Assembly: GCA_934631005.1 (NCBI GenBank)
Contig: CAKTXA010000025.1
Location: 1-39,402 of the forward strand
Source of the DNA: an uncultured Oscillospiraceae bacterium
Lineage (GTDB): Bacteria > Bacillota > Clostridia > Oscillospirales > Oscillospiraceae
DNA length: 39,402 bases
Direction: 5' to 3'
In this document: piece by piece, positions 1-8,024 of the stretch
Position numbering within the stretch: position 1 is the stretch's first letter
Layout: the number at the start of each line of letters is the position of its first letter
Notes under the pieces: generated by a model
What the model was told of the DNA's origin: nothing
The model's database searches: none
The model's input: only the letters and a program-made list of their open reading frames with translations
Program-made: the position numbers and the translations under genes

Positions 1-118
1 CGTTTCGAGGAAAATCTACAGGCTGTAAAACTGTAAAGGATCATCCCGAACATTTTGTAAACAATCTGGGCTTGACATAGAACCCCGCCCCTACGGCATC
101 CCGGATGGTGCGGTGTGC

Positions 119-140
119 GGGCCGATGTGGTCATCGGCCC
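119..140. repeat. Short intergenic hairpin
   Basis: A 9-bp perfect inverted repeat, GGGCCGATG and CATCGGCCC, separated by TGGT. It lies in the non-coding first 240 bases. There is no T-run after either arm, so it is not a canonical terminator. It resembles the GC-rich 'cccctac' intergenic repeats common in this kind of genome, but copy number cannot be judged from one window. Confidence 0.6.
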
Positions 141-180
141 CTACAGGGGTGCGTGCGTGTTTGCATCGGTGCATACGGAT

Positions 181-230
181 TTGTAACGTTTTACCGCGCG
201 GGAGGGGCAAGCCCCTCCCGTACGTTACAA
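181..230. repeat. 50-bp palindromic element with nested inverted repeats
   Basis: Outer arms TTGTAACGT (181-189) and ACGTTACAA (222-230) are perfect 9-bp inverted repeats. They enclose a second perfect hairpin, GGGAGGGGC-AA-GCCCCTCCC (200-219). It sits 10 bp past the stop codon of the leftward MFS gene, so it may also shape the 3' end of that transcript, although no T-run follows the inner stem on the minus strand. The layout suggests a small palindromic extragenic or MITE-like repeat. The rest of bases 1-240 shows no gene. Confidence 0.6.
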
Positions 231-240
231 CGAAGTAAGG

Positions 241-1434
241 TTATTTTGCTTTTTTCATTTTCCTCCCCACGCCGAGCAGGGCGGCGAGCATGAGGACCGG
301 GAACACGGTGGCCCAGAGGATGCCCATTTGGAGATCGTCGCCGCAGCGGGCGGCGACGAGGCCGGCGAAGCTGGGGCCGGAGGTGCAGCCGATGTCGCCG
401 CCGAAGGCGAGCAGTGCAAACAGCGCCATGCCGCCCTGCGGCAGCGCCCGCGCGGCAAGGCCCAGCGTCATCGGCCACGAGACCGACACCGCGAACCCGC
501 ACAGCGCGCACCCCGCCAGACTCAGCGCCGGGATGGGCGCGAGCGCGATGAGCAGGAAGCTCAAAATGGTCAGAACGCTCGCCCCGGTCATCACGCGCAG
601 CTGCGCGCCGTCGTCAAACCGCGCGCCGATGAGCCGCCCGAGGCCCATGAACACGCCGAACAGGCACGGCCCCGCAAGGTCGCCCACGGCCTTGCTCACG
701 CCAAGGCCGGACTCCGCCATGGTGGACGCCCACTGGCTCACGGCCAGCTCGCTGGCCCCCGCGGTGATCATAATGACCAGCAGCAGCCAGAAAAGGCCCG
801 AGCGCAGAAGCGAGCGCATCTGCCCCGCCGGGGCGCTCTGCCCGCCGAACGGCACGATGGGCGCGCCGAGGAACAAAAATGCGTTAAGAAACGGTATGAC
901 TGCCCAGATACGCGCGAGCCAGCGCCACTGCGCGATGCCCGCCAGCGAAAAGAACAGCGTGGAGCCGAGGATGACCACCACCTGCCCCCACGCGAAGCAC
1001 GAGTGCAGCAGATTCATCATGGCGTTTTTGCGCTTTGTGGGGCAGGCCTCGATGATGGGGCTGACGAGCACCTCAATGAGCCCCGCGCCGAGCGAATAAA
1101 TGATCGCCGCGATCAGCAGCCCCGCGTAGGCGCTCGGCAGCACGTCCGGCAGGATGGACATGAGGAAAAAGCCCGCCGCCGCCAGAAAATGCGCCGCCAC
1201 GATGCACGCGCGGCAGCCGAACCGCGCCACCACGGGCGACGATGTGAGATCCACGAGCAGCTGGGTAAAAAACGTGATCGTGATCATCAGCGAGATCTGG
1301 TCGAGCGTGAGCGAGAATTCGCTGCGGAACTGTACATATAAAAGCGGCGCAAGGCTGCAAATGGCCGCCTGCACGACATAGCCGATGAAGCTGGCGGTGA
1401 TGGTGCGCCGGTAGGAACGGGTCGTGGATTGCAT
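241..1434 (-). CDS. Major facilitator superfamily (MFS) permease
   Basis: A 397-residue integral membrane protein with about twelve hydrophobic segments, typical length for an MFS secondary transporter. Residues 20-45 form the first helix, and the loop after helix 2 carries the sequence VVARFGCR, close to the MFS loop 2-3 motif. The substrate cannot be told from sequence. I start it at the ATG at 1434, because an AGGAGG motif lies 8 bases upstream; a longer version starting at 1497 would run through the promoter. It is divergent from the D-2-hydroxyacid dehydrogenase, and the two share a 137-bp intergenic region with back-to-back promoters. Some MFS proteins of this kind export or import sugars or carboxylates; which applies here is unknown. 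Confidence 0.85.
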   Translation of the reverse strand: MQSTTRSYRRTITASFIGYVVQAAICSLAPLLYVQFRSEFSLTLDQISLMITITFFTQLLVDLTSSPVVARFGCRACIVAAHFLAAAGFFLMSILPDVLPSAYAGLLIAAIIYSLGAGLIEVLVSPIIEACPTKRKNAMMNLLHSCFAWGQVVVILGSTLFFSLAGIAQWRWLARIWAVIPFLNAFLFLGAPIVPFGGQSAPAGQMRSLLRSGLFWLLLVIMITAGASELAVSQWASTMAESGLGVSKAVGDLAGPCLFGVFMGLGRLIGARFDDGAQLRVMTGASVLTILSFLLIALAPIPALSLAGCALCGFAVSVSWPMTLGLAARALPQGGMALFALLAFGGDIGCTSGPSFAGLVAARCGDDLQMGILWATVFPVLMLAALLGVGRKMKKAK

Positions 1435-1468
1435 GGAAAAACCTCCTGTTGGGTACGCATTGTGCCCG

Positions 1469-1497
1469 ATTATAGCAGAGTTTTCCCGAATTTGCAA
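1469..1497 (-). promoter_or_regulatory. Promoter of the MFS gene
   Basis: On the minus strand TTGCAA (1497-1492) and TATAAT (1474-1469) are spaced by 17 bp, a near-consensus vegetative sigma factor promoter about 35 bp upstream of the chosen ATG. Confidence 0.65.
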
Positions 1498-1512
1498 GAA
1501 ACTGCCCCCATC

Positions 1513-1541
1513 TTGTAAGCAGCGCGGGAATGTGGTATCGT
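1513..1541 (+). promoter_or_regulatory. Possible promoter of the dehydrogenase gene
   Basis: TTGTAA (1513-1518) and TATCGT (1536-1541) with a 17-bp spacer, 30 bp before the start codon. The -10 is imperfect, so this is a weaker call than the divergent MFS promoter. Confidence 0.4.
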
Positions 1542-1571
1542 ATAGAAAACGGGACAGGCGGGAGGAACGTC

Positions 1572-2521
1572 ATGGAGAAGATCAGCGTATGGGTCAAGGC
1601 CCCCTGCGATGCGCGCGTGCGGGCGCTGCTCGAAGCGCGCTGCGGCACGGCCTGCCGCTTTCGCTTCGCACGCGGCGCTGACTTTCCGGAGTGCGACACC
1701 GAGGTCATCCTCGGCGAGCCCGATCGGGCGGAGATCCTGGCTGCGAGAAAGCTCCGCTGGATCCAGCTGACGTGGGCCGGGGCGGACCGGTACGCCCAAA
1801 ATCGCGACGTGCTGGAAAACATCACGGTGACGAACGCCTCCGGCGCGTTCGGGACCATCATCGCGGAATACGTGCTCAGCGCGCTCGTCTGCCTGTACCG
1901 CCGCTTCCCGCAGTATTGGCAGAGCCAGCGGCAGCACCGCTGGGCGCCGCGGGTACGATCTTCGGCAAGCGCGCGCTGGTGCTCGGCACGGGCGATCTCG
2001 GGCGGAACGTCGCCCGCCGCCTGCGGGCGTTCGGCGCAAGCGTCGACGGCGTCCGCCGCAGCGAAGCGGGCGCGCCGGTGGAGGGCTTTGGCCGCGTGTG
2101 CGGTCTTTCACAGCTGGACGCACTGCTGCCGCAGGCGGACATCGTGGTCGGCTGCCTGCCGGGCACGGCGCAGACGGCGGGGCTTCTCAGCCGCGCGCGG
2201 CTGCGTTCGATGAAGCCGGACGCGGTGCTCGTGAATGTGGGCCGCGGCAGCCTTGTGGATACGGATGACCTTGTGCAGGTGCTCAAAAGCGGCCATCTGC
2301 GCGGCGCGGCGCTGGACGTGCTGTGCGAAGAGCCGCTGCCGGAGGATTCCGAGCTCTGGGATCTGGAAAACGTCCTCCTCACGCCCCACATCGCAGGCCC
2401 CAGCTTCGGCGAGAACCGCGACGTGCAGGACGCCATCTGGGCCATCTGCCTGCAAAATCTCGAGCGCTACACGGCGGGCCAGCCGCTCACGAATGTCGTA
2501 GACCTCGCAAAAGGCTATTAG
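1572..2521 (+). pseudogene. D-2-hydroxyacid dehydrogenase, interrupted by a frameshift
   Basis: The product would be an NAD(P)-dependent D-isomer 2-hydroxyacid dehydrogenase of about 315 residues, reducing a 2-keto acid in the cytoplasm. The start ATG at 1572 follows GGAGGAA. The N-terminal half reads in one frame up to about base 1945 (ending QRQHRWAP). From about 1950 the homology continues in another frame (GTIFGKRALVLGTGDLG) to the TAG at 2519. The second frame contains the dinucleotide-binding GTGDLG, the catalytic Arg in VNVGRGSLVD, a Glu in CEEPLPED and the His in LTPHIAG. All active-site elements are therefore kept, and one missing base (or two extra) in the GC-rich stretch 1941-1953 explains everything. 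It is either a recent pseudogene or a sequencing/assembly error. I see no slippery heptamer that would argue for programmed frameshifting. Confidence 0.8.
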
Positions 2522-2577
2522 GCGGGCATGATACGCAAAAAAGAATCACGCCCGGGCGAAAAATCGCGCCTGGTTCG

Positions 2578-2606
2578 TTGAAATTTACTAAAAAATATTG
2601 TACAAT
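2578..2606 (+). promoter_or_regulatory. Promoter of the molybdenum hydroxylase operon
   Basis: TTGAAA (2578-2583) and TACAAT (2601-2606) with a 17-bp spacer inside an AT-rich island that contrasts with its surroundings. It leaves a leader of about 100 bases before the start at 2713. Confidence 0.7.
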
Positions 2607-2712
2607 AAAAACAAATTTTGAGATTTCGTCAAAATAGGACGGAACTTGCGGTGGCGGAGCACGCCGAGAACAGCTTGCTGTGACGCAAATACCGGGAAAG
2701 GAAGGTTTGCAA

Positions 2713-5292
2713 ATGGCGGTTTTCTTTGTGAACGGGCAGGAGGTCCGCCCCGAAAAAAACCAAAAGCTTCTGCGCTATCTGCGCGACGAGCTGCGGCTCA
2801 CGTCCGTGAAGGACGGCTGCTCCGAGGGCGCGTGCGGCGCGTGCACCGTGCTCATCGACGGCTATCCCATCCGCGCCTGCACGCCCGACACCGATTCGCT
2901 GGACGGGCGGAACGTGATCACGGTGGAGGGCCTGACAGACTGGGAAAAGGAGCTGTATACCTACTGCTACGGCGAAGCCGGCGCGGTGCAGTGCGGCTTC
3001 TGCATCCCAGGCATGGTGCTGTGCACCAAGGCCCTGCTGGACAAAAACCCCGACCCGACCGAGGCGGACATTAAAAACGCCCTGCGCAACAACTACTGCC
3101 GTTGCACGGGCTACGTCAAAATTTTCGCCGCCGTGCGTCTGGCGGCCAAATACAAAAAGCTCGGCAGCGTGCCGCAGCCGTCGGAGGACGACTGGAAGCT
3201 CGGCTCCAGCGTCCACCGGCTGGACGTGGAGGAAAAGGTGCTGGGCTACGGCAAATACCCCGACGACTGGTATGTCCCCGGCATGACCTACGGCGGCGCG
3301 GTGCGCGCGCAGTACGCGCGGGCGCGCGTCCGGTCGATCGACACCAGCCGCGCCAAGGCGCTTGACGGCGTGCTGGCCGTGCTCACGGCGGAGGACATCC
3401 CACCCGAGGGCCAGAACAAGGTCGGCCACCTCAAAAAGGATCAGTATACGCTCATCCCCGTGGGCGGCCTGACGCACTACCTCGGCGATGCCGTGGCGCT
3501 GGTCGTGGCCAAGGACGAAGCCACGCTCGAAAAGGCAAAAAAGCTCGTGAAGGTCGACTACGAGGTCCTGCACGCCATCCACACCCCCGAGGAAGCGCGC
3601 GACACCACCGAGCGCGTCTACGACGAAGAGGAAAATAACGTTCAGGCGTACAAGCACGTCTCCCGCGGCGACGCCGCCGGGGCGATCGCCAAATCCAAAT
3701 ACGTCATCTCCCGCCACTTTGAAACGCCGTGGACGGAGCACGCGTTTTTGGAGCCGGAGTGCTGTGTTGCCTACAAGGACAAGGACGGCGACGTCATGCT
3801 CCTCACGACCGACCAGTCCGCGCACACGACGCTGCATGAATGCTCGCTGCTGCTCGGCAGCCACAGGGTGAAGGTCGAAAACCAGCTCGTGGGCGGCGGC
3901 TTCGGCGGCAAGGAGGATATGTCGGTGCAGCACCACGCGGCGCTCATTACATACGTCACGGGCCTGCCCGTGAAGGTCAAGCTCAGCCGCGCGGAGTCGC
4001 TGCTGGTGCACCCCAAGCGCCACCCGTTCTGGATGGATTTCACGATCGGCTGCGATGAAAACGGCATCATTCAGGGCGTGAAGGCCAAGGTGTATTCCGA
4101 CACCGGCGCATTCGCCTCCCTCGGCGGCCCGGTGCTCGAGCGTGCGTGCACGCACGCGGCGGGGCCGTATGCCTATGAGAATTTTGAGATCGAGGGCACC
4201 GCCTACTATACCAACAATCCCCCCGCGGGCGCGTTCCGCGGCTTCGGCGTCACGCAGACGTGCTTCGCCATGGAGAGCCTGCTGAACGAAATGGCCGACA
4301 AGGCCGGCATCACCCCGTGGGAGATCCGCTGGCGCAACGCCATCCGCCCCGGCGGCGTGCTGCCGAACGGGCAGATCGTCGGCCCCGAGACCGGCCTTGC
4401 CGAAACGCTGCAGGCCGTGAAGGCGGAGTATGACGCCGCCGTCGCCGCCGGCAAGCCCGTGGGCCTTGCCTGCGCGATGAAAAACGCGGGCGTGGGCGTG
4501 GGCATCCCCGACTGGGGCCGCTGCAAGCTCATCGTGCAGGACGACGAAAAGCTTCACATCTACGCCGGCGCCAGCTGCATCGGGCAGGGCGTGGGCACGG
4601 TGCTCGTGCAGATGATCGTCACGAACACGCCGCTGCGGCGCGAGCAGATCGTCTATGAGCGCTCCAACACGTGGATCGCGCCCGACTCGGGCGACACGTC
4701 CGGCTCCCGCCAGACGCTCGTCACGGGCGAGGCGTGCCGCCGCGCGTGCGAAAAATTCTGTGAAGCGTACCACGGCGACATGAAGCAGCTCGTCGGGCAG
4801 GAGTTCTACGGCGAATACCTCGCCAAGACCGACAAGCTCGGCGCGGACGTGCCGAACCCCGTCTCGCACGTGGCCTACGGCTACGCAACGCAGATGTGCA
4901 TCCTGGACCCCAAAACGCGCAGGATCGAAAAAATAGTCGCCGCGCACGATGTGGGCAAGGCCGTGAACCCCCGCTCCTGCGAGGGGCAGATCGAGGGCGG
5001 CGTGGTGATGAGCATGGGCTACGCACTGCGTGAGCAGTATCCCATCGACGAAACCTGCAAGCCCATCGACAAATACGGCAAGCTCGGCCTGTTCCGCGCG
5101 CATGAGATCCCGGAGATCGAGGCCATCGTCATCGACAAGCCGGGCCTTGACAAGGCCTGCGGCGCCATCGGCATCGGTGAGATCACATCCATCCCCACCG
5201 CGCCCGCCATCGCGGACGCCTACTTCCGGCTGGACGGCGAGCGGCGCGAAAGCCTGCCGCTGGCCCACACGCCGTATGAAAGGAAGGACTGA
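2713..5292 (+). CDS. Xanthine dehydrogenase-like molybdenum hydroxylase, [2Fe-2S] and Mo domains fused
   Basis: An 859-residue cytoplasmic enzyme. Residues 1-80 are a plant-type [2Fe-2S] ferredoxin domain (Cys36, Cys41, Cys44 in CSEGACGAC). Residues 80-160 hold the second cluster (CGFC and CRCTGY). From about 165 to the end is the molybdopterin-binding catalytic subunit, with GGGFGGKED near 395, GAFRGFG, and the catalytic Glu823 in GIGEI. Fused enzymes of this length and lacking an FAD domain match the family described as selenium-dependent xanthine dehydrogenase, in which a labile selenium sits on the cofactor. That assignment is by recall of the family; purine or another N-heterocycle is the likely substrate. 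The start at 2713 is chosen over 2680 because AGGAAGG precedes it and because it fits the ferredoxin fold. The next gene, 3 bases on, is a multi-cluster ferredoxin, the probable electron partner. Confidence 0.85.
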   Translation: MAVFFVNGQEVRPEKNQKLLRYLRDELRLTSVKDGCSEGACGACTVLIDGYPIRACTPDTDSLDGRNVITVEGLTDWEKELYTYCYGEAGAVQCGFCIPGMVLCTKALLDKNPDPTEADIKNALRNNYCRCTGYVKIFAAVRLAAKYKKLGSVPQPSEDDWKLGSSVHRLDVEEKVLGYGKYPDDWYVPGMTYGGAVRAQYARARVRSIDTSRAKALDGVLAVLTAEDIPPEGQNKVGHLKKDQYTLIPVGGLTHYLGDAVALVVAKDEATLEKAKKLVKVDYEVLHAIHTPEEARDTTERVYDEEENNVQAYKHVSRGDAAGAIAKSKYVISRHFETPWTEHAFLEPECCVAYKDKDGDVMLLTTDQSAHTTLHECSLLLGSHRVKVENQLVGGGFGGKEDMSVQHHAALITYVTGLPVKVKLSRAESLLVHPKRHPFWMDFTIGCDENGIIQGVKAKVYSDTGAFASLGGPVLERACTHAAGPYAYENFEIEGTAYYTNNPPAGAFRGFGVTQTCFAMESLLNEMADKAGITPWEIRWRNAIRPGGVLPNGQIVGPETGLAETLQAVKAEYDAAVAAGKPVGLACAMKNAGVGVGIPDWGRCKLIVQDDEKLHIYAGASCIGQGVGTVLVQMIVTNTPLRREQIVYERSNTWIAPDSGDTSGSRQTLVTGEACRRACEKFCEAYHGDMKQLVGQEFYGEYLAKTDKLGADVPNPVSHVAYGYATQMCILDPKTRRIEKIVAAHDVGKAVNPRSCEGQIEGGVVMSMGYALREQYPIDETCKPIDKYGKLGLFRAHEIPEIEAIVIDKPGLDKACGAIGIGEITSIPTAPAIADAYFRLDGERRESLPLAHTPYERKD

Positions 5293-5295
5293 GCC

Positions 5296-5769
5296 ATGGC
5301 TGTGAGAAAGCTCGGAAAAAATGCCGCGTATGTGGCCTGTAACGGCGGCTGCCGCGCCACGGCGGACTGCCAGTACAGCTGCGTCGCCTGCGGCGTATGC
5401 GTGAGCGTGTGCCCGTTTGAGGCCATCGAGATAAACGCCCTCGGCGTGGCCGAGGTGCTGGAGGACAAATGCCTCGGCTGCGGCAGGTGCACGCGCGAGT
5501 GCCCGCGCGGCGTCCTCCGCCTGCATGAGCGGCTGAATCCCATTGTCGTGCGCTGCTCGAACGAAAATGTGGGCAAGGAAGCGCGCGCGATGTGCTCTGT
5601 CAGCTGCATCGGCTGCGGCCTGTGCGAAAAGGCGTGCCCCTCGGGCGCGATCACCGTGCAGAATAACCTCGCCCGGCTGGATGACAGCCTGTGCCTGTCC
5701 TGCGGGCAGTGCCTGGTCAAGTGCCCCCGCGGCGTGATCGGCGACCTGCGCGGTATACTGCATAAGTAA
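5296..5769 (+). CDS. Four-[4Fe-4S] polyferredoxin, partner of the molybdenum hydroxylase
   Basis: A 157-residue soluble electron carrier. Four complete CxxCxxCxxxCP motifs are visible: CVACGVCVSVCP, CLGCGRCTRECP, CIGCGLCEKACP and CLSCGQCLVKCP. Before them is an extra Cys-rich N-terminus (ACNGGCRATADCQYSC) that recalls the RnfB-type ferredoxin subunits. It begins 3 bases after the hydroxylase stop, with AGGAAGG as ribosome binding site inside the preceding gene, so the two are co-translated. The likely role is to take electrons from the hydroxylase's [2Fe-2S] clusters in place of an FAD/NAD subunit, or to pass them to a membrane complex. This role is inferred from context. Confidence 0.85.
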   Translation: MAVRKLGKNAAYVACNGGCRATADCQYSCVACGVCVSVCPFEAIEINALGVAEVLEDKCLGCGRCTRECPRGVLRLHERLNPIVVRCSNENVGKEARAMCSVSCIGCGLCEKACPSGAITVQNNLARLDDSLCLSCGQCLVKCPRGVIGDLRGILHK

Positions 5770-5776
5770 AAACGTA

Positions 5777-5805
5777 CCGGCTGCGCGGCGTGTCCGCGCA
5801 GCCGG
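5777..5805 (+). terminator. Strong stem-loop after the ferredoxin gene
   Basis: A perfect 12-bp stem, CCGGCTGCGCGG/CCGCGCAGCCGG, with a 5-base loop, starting 8 bases past the ferredoxin stop. A T-run follows only 15 bases later (5821-5825), so termination is probably partial. It ends just before the CDF gene and may also damp read-through into it. Confidence 0.5.
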
Positions 5806-5825
5806 ATTCATAGATGGGTGTTTTT

Positions 5826-7007
5826 ATGACGAATCTTCTTAAAAAATACGTCCAAAAGCGCGGAAAGCCCGGCGATCTGGCCGTGCGCACCGCCTGCGGG
5901 CGGCTGTCCGGCTGGGTGGGCATCGTCTGCAACGCGCTTTTGTGCGCGGCAAAGCTCACCGTCGGCACGCTCAGCGGCAGCGTCTCCATCACGGCGGACG
6001 CCGTCAATAACCTCTCGGACGCCGCGGGCTCCATCGTCACGCTCATCGGCTTTCAGATGGCGTCCAAGCCCGCCGACCGCGAGCACCCCTACGGACACGA
6101 CCGCATGGAATACCTCAGCGGCCTCGTCGTGGCGGCGCTGATCCTGCTCATCGGCGCAGAGCTCGTCAAAACGTCGATGCGGAAAATACTCCACCCCGCG
6201 GCGGTGGAGTGCTCCGCCGCCATGATCGCCGTGCTGCTGGCGTCCATCGCCGTGAAGCTCGCGATGGCGCTTTTTAACCGCGACCTCGGACGCATCATCG
6301 GCTCGTCCGCGCTGGAGGCTACCGCCGCCGACAGCCGCAACGACGTGCTCGCCACCGCGGCGGTGCTCGCCGCGTGCCTCATCGGGCGCTTCACCGGCCT
6401 TGACCTTGATGGCTGGATCGGCCTTGCCGTGGCGCTGTTCATTTTGTGGTCGGGCGTGCAGATCGCGCGCGATACGATCAGCCCGCTCCTCGGCGCGGCG
6501 CCGGACGCGCAGCTCGTGCGCCAGCTGACGGCCGCCATCACCGCCCACCCGGGTGTACTCGGCATCCACGACCTCATGGTGCACGACTACGGCCCCGGCC
6601 GCCGCTTTGCCAGCGTCCACGTGGAGATGGACGCCCGCACCGACGTGCTGCACGCCCACGAGGTCATCGACGGCATCGAGCGTGCTGTTAAAAAAGAGCA
6701 GAACATCGACCTTGTCATCCACTACGACCCCGTCGTGACCGACGATGCGGAGCTGGCCGCCCTGCGCGCGGCCATCGAGCGGGCCATCCACGGCTTTGAC
6801 CCGCGGCTGAGCGTGCACGATTTTCGCATGGTGCGCGGCACGCAGCACACGAACGTCATCTTCGACATGGTCGTGCCCGAGCAGCTGCAAAGCCAGACCG
6901 CCAATCTCCGGCGGCTGGTGAACGAAACGCTTCAGCAGATGGGCGCGCAGTATTTTGCCGTCATCACCTTTGACTGCGAAGCGTTCAACGACCTCCCTGA
7001 AGCATAA
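5826..7007 (+). CDS. Cation diffusion facilitator (CDF) metal exporter, Mn-type ligand pattern
   Basis: A 393-residue inner-membrane metal/proton antiporter with six predicted helices over residues 20-205 and a cytoplasmic C-terminal domain longer than the minimum for the family. HPYGHDRMEYL after helix 2 is a CDF signature. The transport site in helix 2 reads VNNLSDAAG and in helix 5 DSRND. Aligned by eye to the zinc exporter YiiP (DxxxD and HxxxD), this gives N/D and D/D, the set reported for manganese exporters, so Mn(II) efflux is my best guess; Fe(II) or Zn(II) remain possible. The start is uncertain: ATG 5826 has GGGTG 5 bases upstream, while ATG 5814 in the same frame has no ribosome binding site. 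A canonical terminator follows. Confidence 0.85.
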   Translation: MTNLLKKYVQKRGKPGDLAVRTACGRLSGWVGIVCNALLCAAKLTVGTLSGSVSITADAVNNLSDAAGSIVTLIGFQMASKPADREHPYGHDRMEYLSGLVVAALILLIGAELVKTSMRKILHPAAVECSAAMIAVLLASIAVKLAMALFNRDLGRIIGSSALEATAADSRNDVLATAAVLAACLIGRFTGLDLDGWIGLAVALFILWSGVQIARDTISPLLGAAPDAQLVRQLTAAITAHPGVLGIHDLMVHDYGPGRRFASVHVEMDARTDVLHAHEVIDGIERAVKKEQNIDLVIHYDPVVTDDAELAALRAAIERAIHGFDPRLSVHDFRMVRGTQHTNVIFDMVVPEQLQSQTANLRRLVNETLQQMGAQYFAVITFDCEAFNDLPEA

Positions 7008-7012
7008 AGATC

Positions 7013-7045
7013 CCGCCTGCGCCAAAACCGGCGCAGGCGGTTTTT
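7013..7045 (+). terminator. Rho-independent terminator of the CDF gene
   Basis: Perfect 11-bp stem CCGCCTGCGCC/GGCGCAGGCGG, 6-base loop, then TTTTT. The T-run overlaps the stop codon of the convergent carboxypeptidase gene. Confidence 0.85.
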
Positions 7046-7955
7046 ATGCCAGCATGGCCAGCGCCCAGATGGGCTCATTCTCGCGGACGAGGGCGGGCAG
7101 CTGATCCATCGGCAGAGGATTTTCACCGCGCCCTGCCTCGATGGTAAAGCCCGGGCGGCGGAAGCGGCTGACGAACCAGTCCTTAAAGCCCGCGTTATCC
7201 GACTGCGGCGGCACGGCGCACACGCGGTAGCCCGACGCCGCGGCAAACGCCGCGGCCAGCTGCGCGCTGCCGGGCGGCTCAAAGCCGCGCCAGCCGTGGT
7301 AAATTTCGCCGCCCTGCGTGTGATAGGCCAGCACGAGGTCGGGGTGCACGCAGCACGTGTAGGCGGCGAGCGCCGCCGTCTCCGGCTGGTCGAGCGGGTG
7401 ACCGCCGCCCCAGTCGCGCGGCGCGGGCGATGTGGTGCCCAGCTCCGCCTTGATCGTTTTGGCCGCCTGCCACCCGGCGGGGTAGTTGAGATTCAGGTCC
7501 ACCCCCGCGAGATTCGCCTTCCACCCCAGCGGAAAGGGAACGTCCGGATACCGCGCCGCGATGGCCCGCGCCGCGGCATGCTCCGCGCTGCCCGGCGCGA
7601 TCTCGCCCGCGGCGAGCGCGGCCCCGTCGGGGTCGAGCATCGGCACAAGATATAACACGGTGTTATAGTAAAGCCGCGCCGCCGGTACGCCGCCAAACAT
7701 ACCGCCGTCCTCCAGCGCGGCGCAGTAGCGCTCCAGCAGCGCCCAGCAGAGCGCGCTCGTGATCGACTCGTTCGCATGGTGCCCGCCCACAATCAGCAGC
7801 TTCGTCTGCCCCTGCCCGAGCTGCAGGGCGTGGATGGGCCGCCCGCCCTGCGTGCGCGTCAGCTCCCGGACGTAGACGAATGGGAACCGCGCCCGCACCT
7901 GCGCCAGCCGCCGCGCCTGCGCCTGCGCGCCAAAAACCGTACATACTGCCGTCAT
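7044..7955 (-). CDS. M14-family zinc carboxypeptidase (gamma-D-glutamyl-diamino acid peptidase type)
   Basis: A 303-residue metallopeptidase. The zinc ligands are visible as GGHHANES (HxxE) near residue 75 and a His in AYHTQGGEIY. The catalytic Glu is in FTIEAGRGENPLP, and VDLNLNYPAGW is the substrate-pocket Asn/Arg region of the family. Bacterial M14 enzymes of this shape cut the gamma-D-Glu to diaminopimelate bond of peptidoglycan peptides, which suggests muropeptide recycling. There is no signal peptide, so it should act in the cytoplasm. I start it at ATG 7955, preceded by GGAGGGGAT, instead of an ATG 18 codons upstream that lies in a hairpin. It is 69 bp downstream of the ABC ATPase on the same strand and may be its third operon gene. 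Confidence 0.85.
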   Translation of the reverse strand: MTAVCTVFGAQAQARRLAQVRARFPFVYVRELTRTQGGRPIHALQLGQGQTKLLIVGGHHANESITSALCWALLERYCAALEDGGMFGGVPAARLYYNTVLYLVPMLDPDGAALAAGEIAPGSAEHAAARAIAARYPDVPFPLGWKANLAGVDLNLNYPAGWQAAKTIKAELGTTSPAPRDWGGGHPLDQPETAALAAYTCCVHPDLVLAYHTQGGEIYHGWRGFEPPGSAQLAAAFAAASGYRVCAVPPQSDNAGFKDWFVSRFRRPGFTIEAGRGENPLPMDQLPALVRENEPIWALAMLA

Positions 7956-7963
7956 GTAAAAAT

Positions 7964-7997
7964 CCCCTCCAGACACATCTATATGTGCCGGGAGGGG
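7964..7997 (-). promoter_or_regulatory. Hairpin that sequesters the carboxypeptidase ribosome binding site
   Basis: In the leftward mRNA, CCCCTCC (complement of 7991-7997) can pair with GGAGGGG (complement of 7964-7970), which is the Shine-Dalgarno sequence of the carboxypeptidase. A further CACAT/ATGTG inner stem and a 4-base loop complete it. It could hold translation low or need opening by ribosomes or a ligand. No T-run follows that would make it a terminator. Confidence 0.5.
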
Positions 7998-8024
7998 AAA
8001 GTATTCCAAAATTTTTTAACGCGC

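Noticed and set aside
1941..1953. Programmed ribosomal frameshift in the dehydrogenase
   Set aside because: No slippery heptamer or downstream pseudoknot-like stem is evident, and this family is not known to use recoding.
2713..5292. A selenocysteine codon in the molybdenum hydroxylase
   Set aside because: There is no in-frame TGA before the true stop; selenium in this enzyme class is on the cofactor, not in the chain.
2629..5811. A 1060-codon open frame on the minus strand opposite the molybdenum hydroxylase
   Set aside because: It is the antisense shadow of a GC-rich gene: low-complexity His/Ala/Arg/Gly composition, no ribosome binding site and no recognisable domain, while the plus strand has a clear enzyme.
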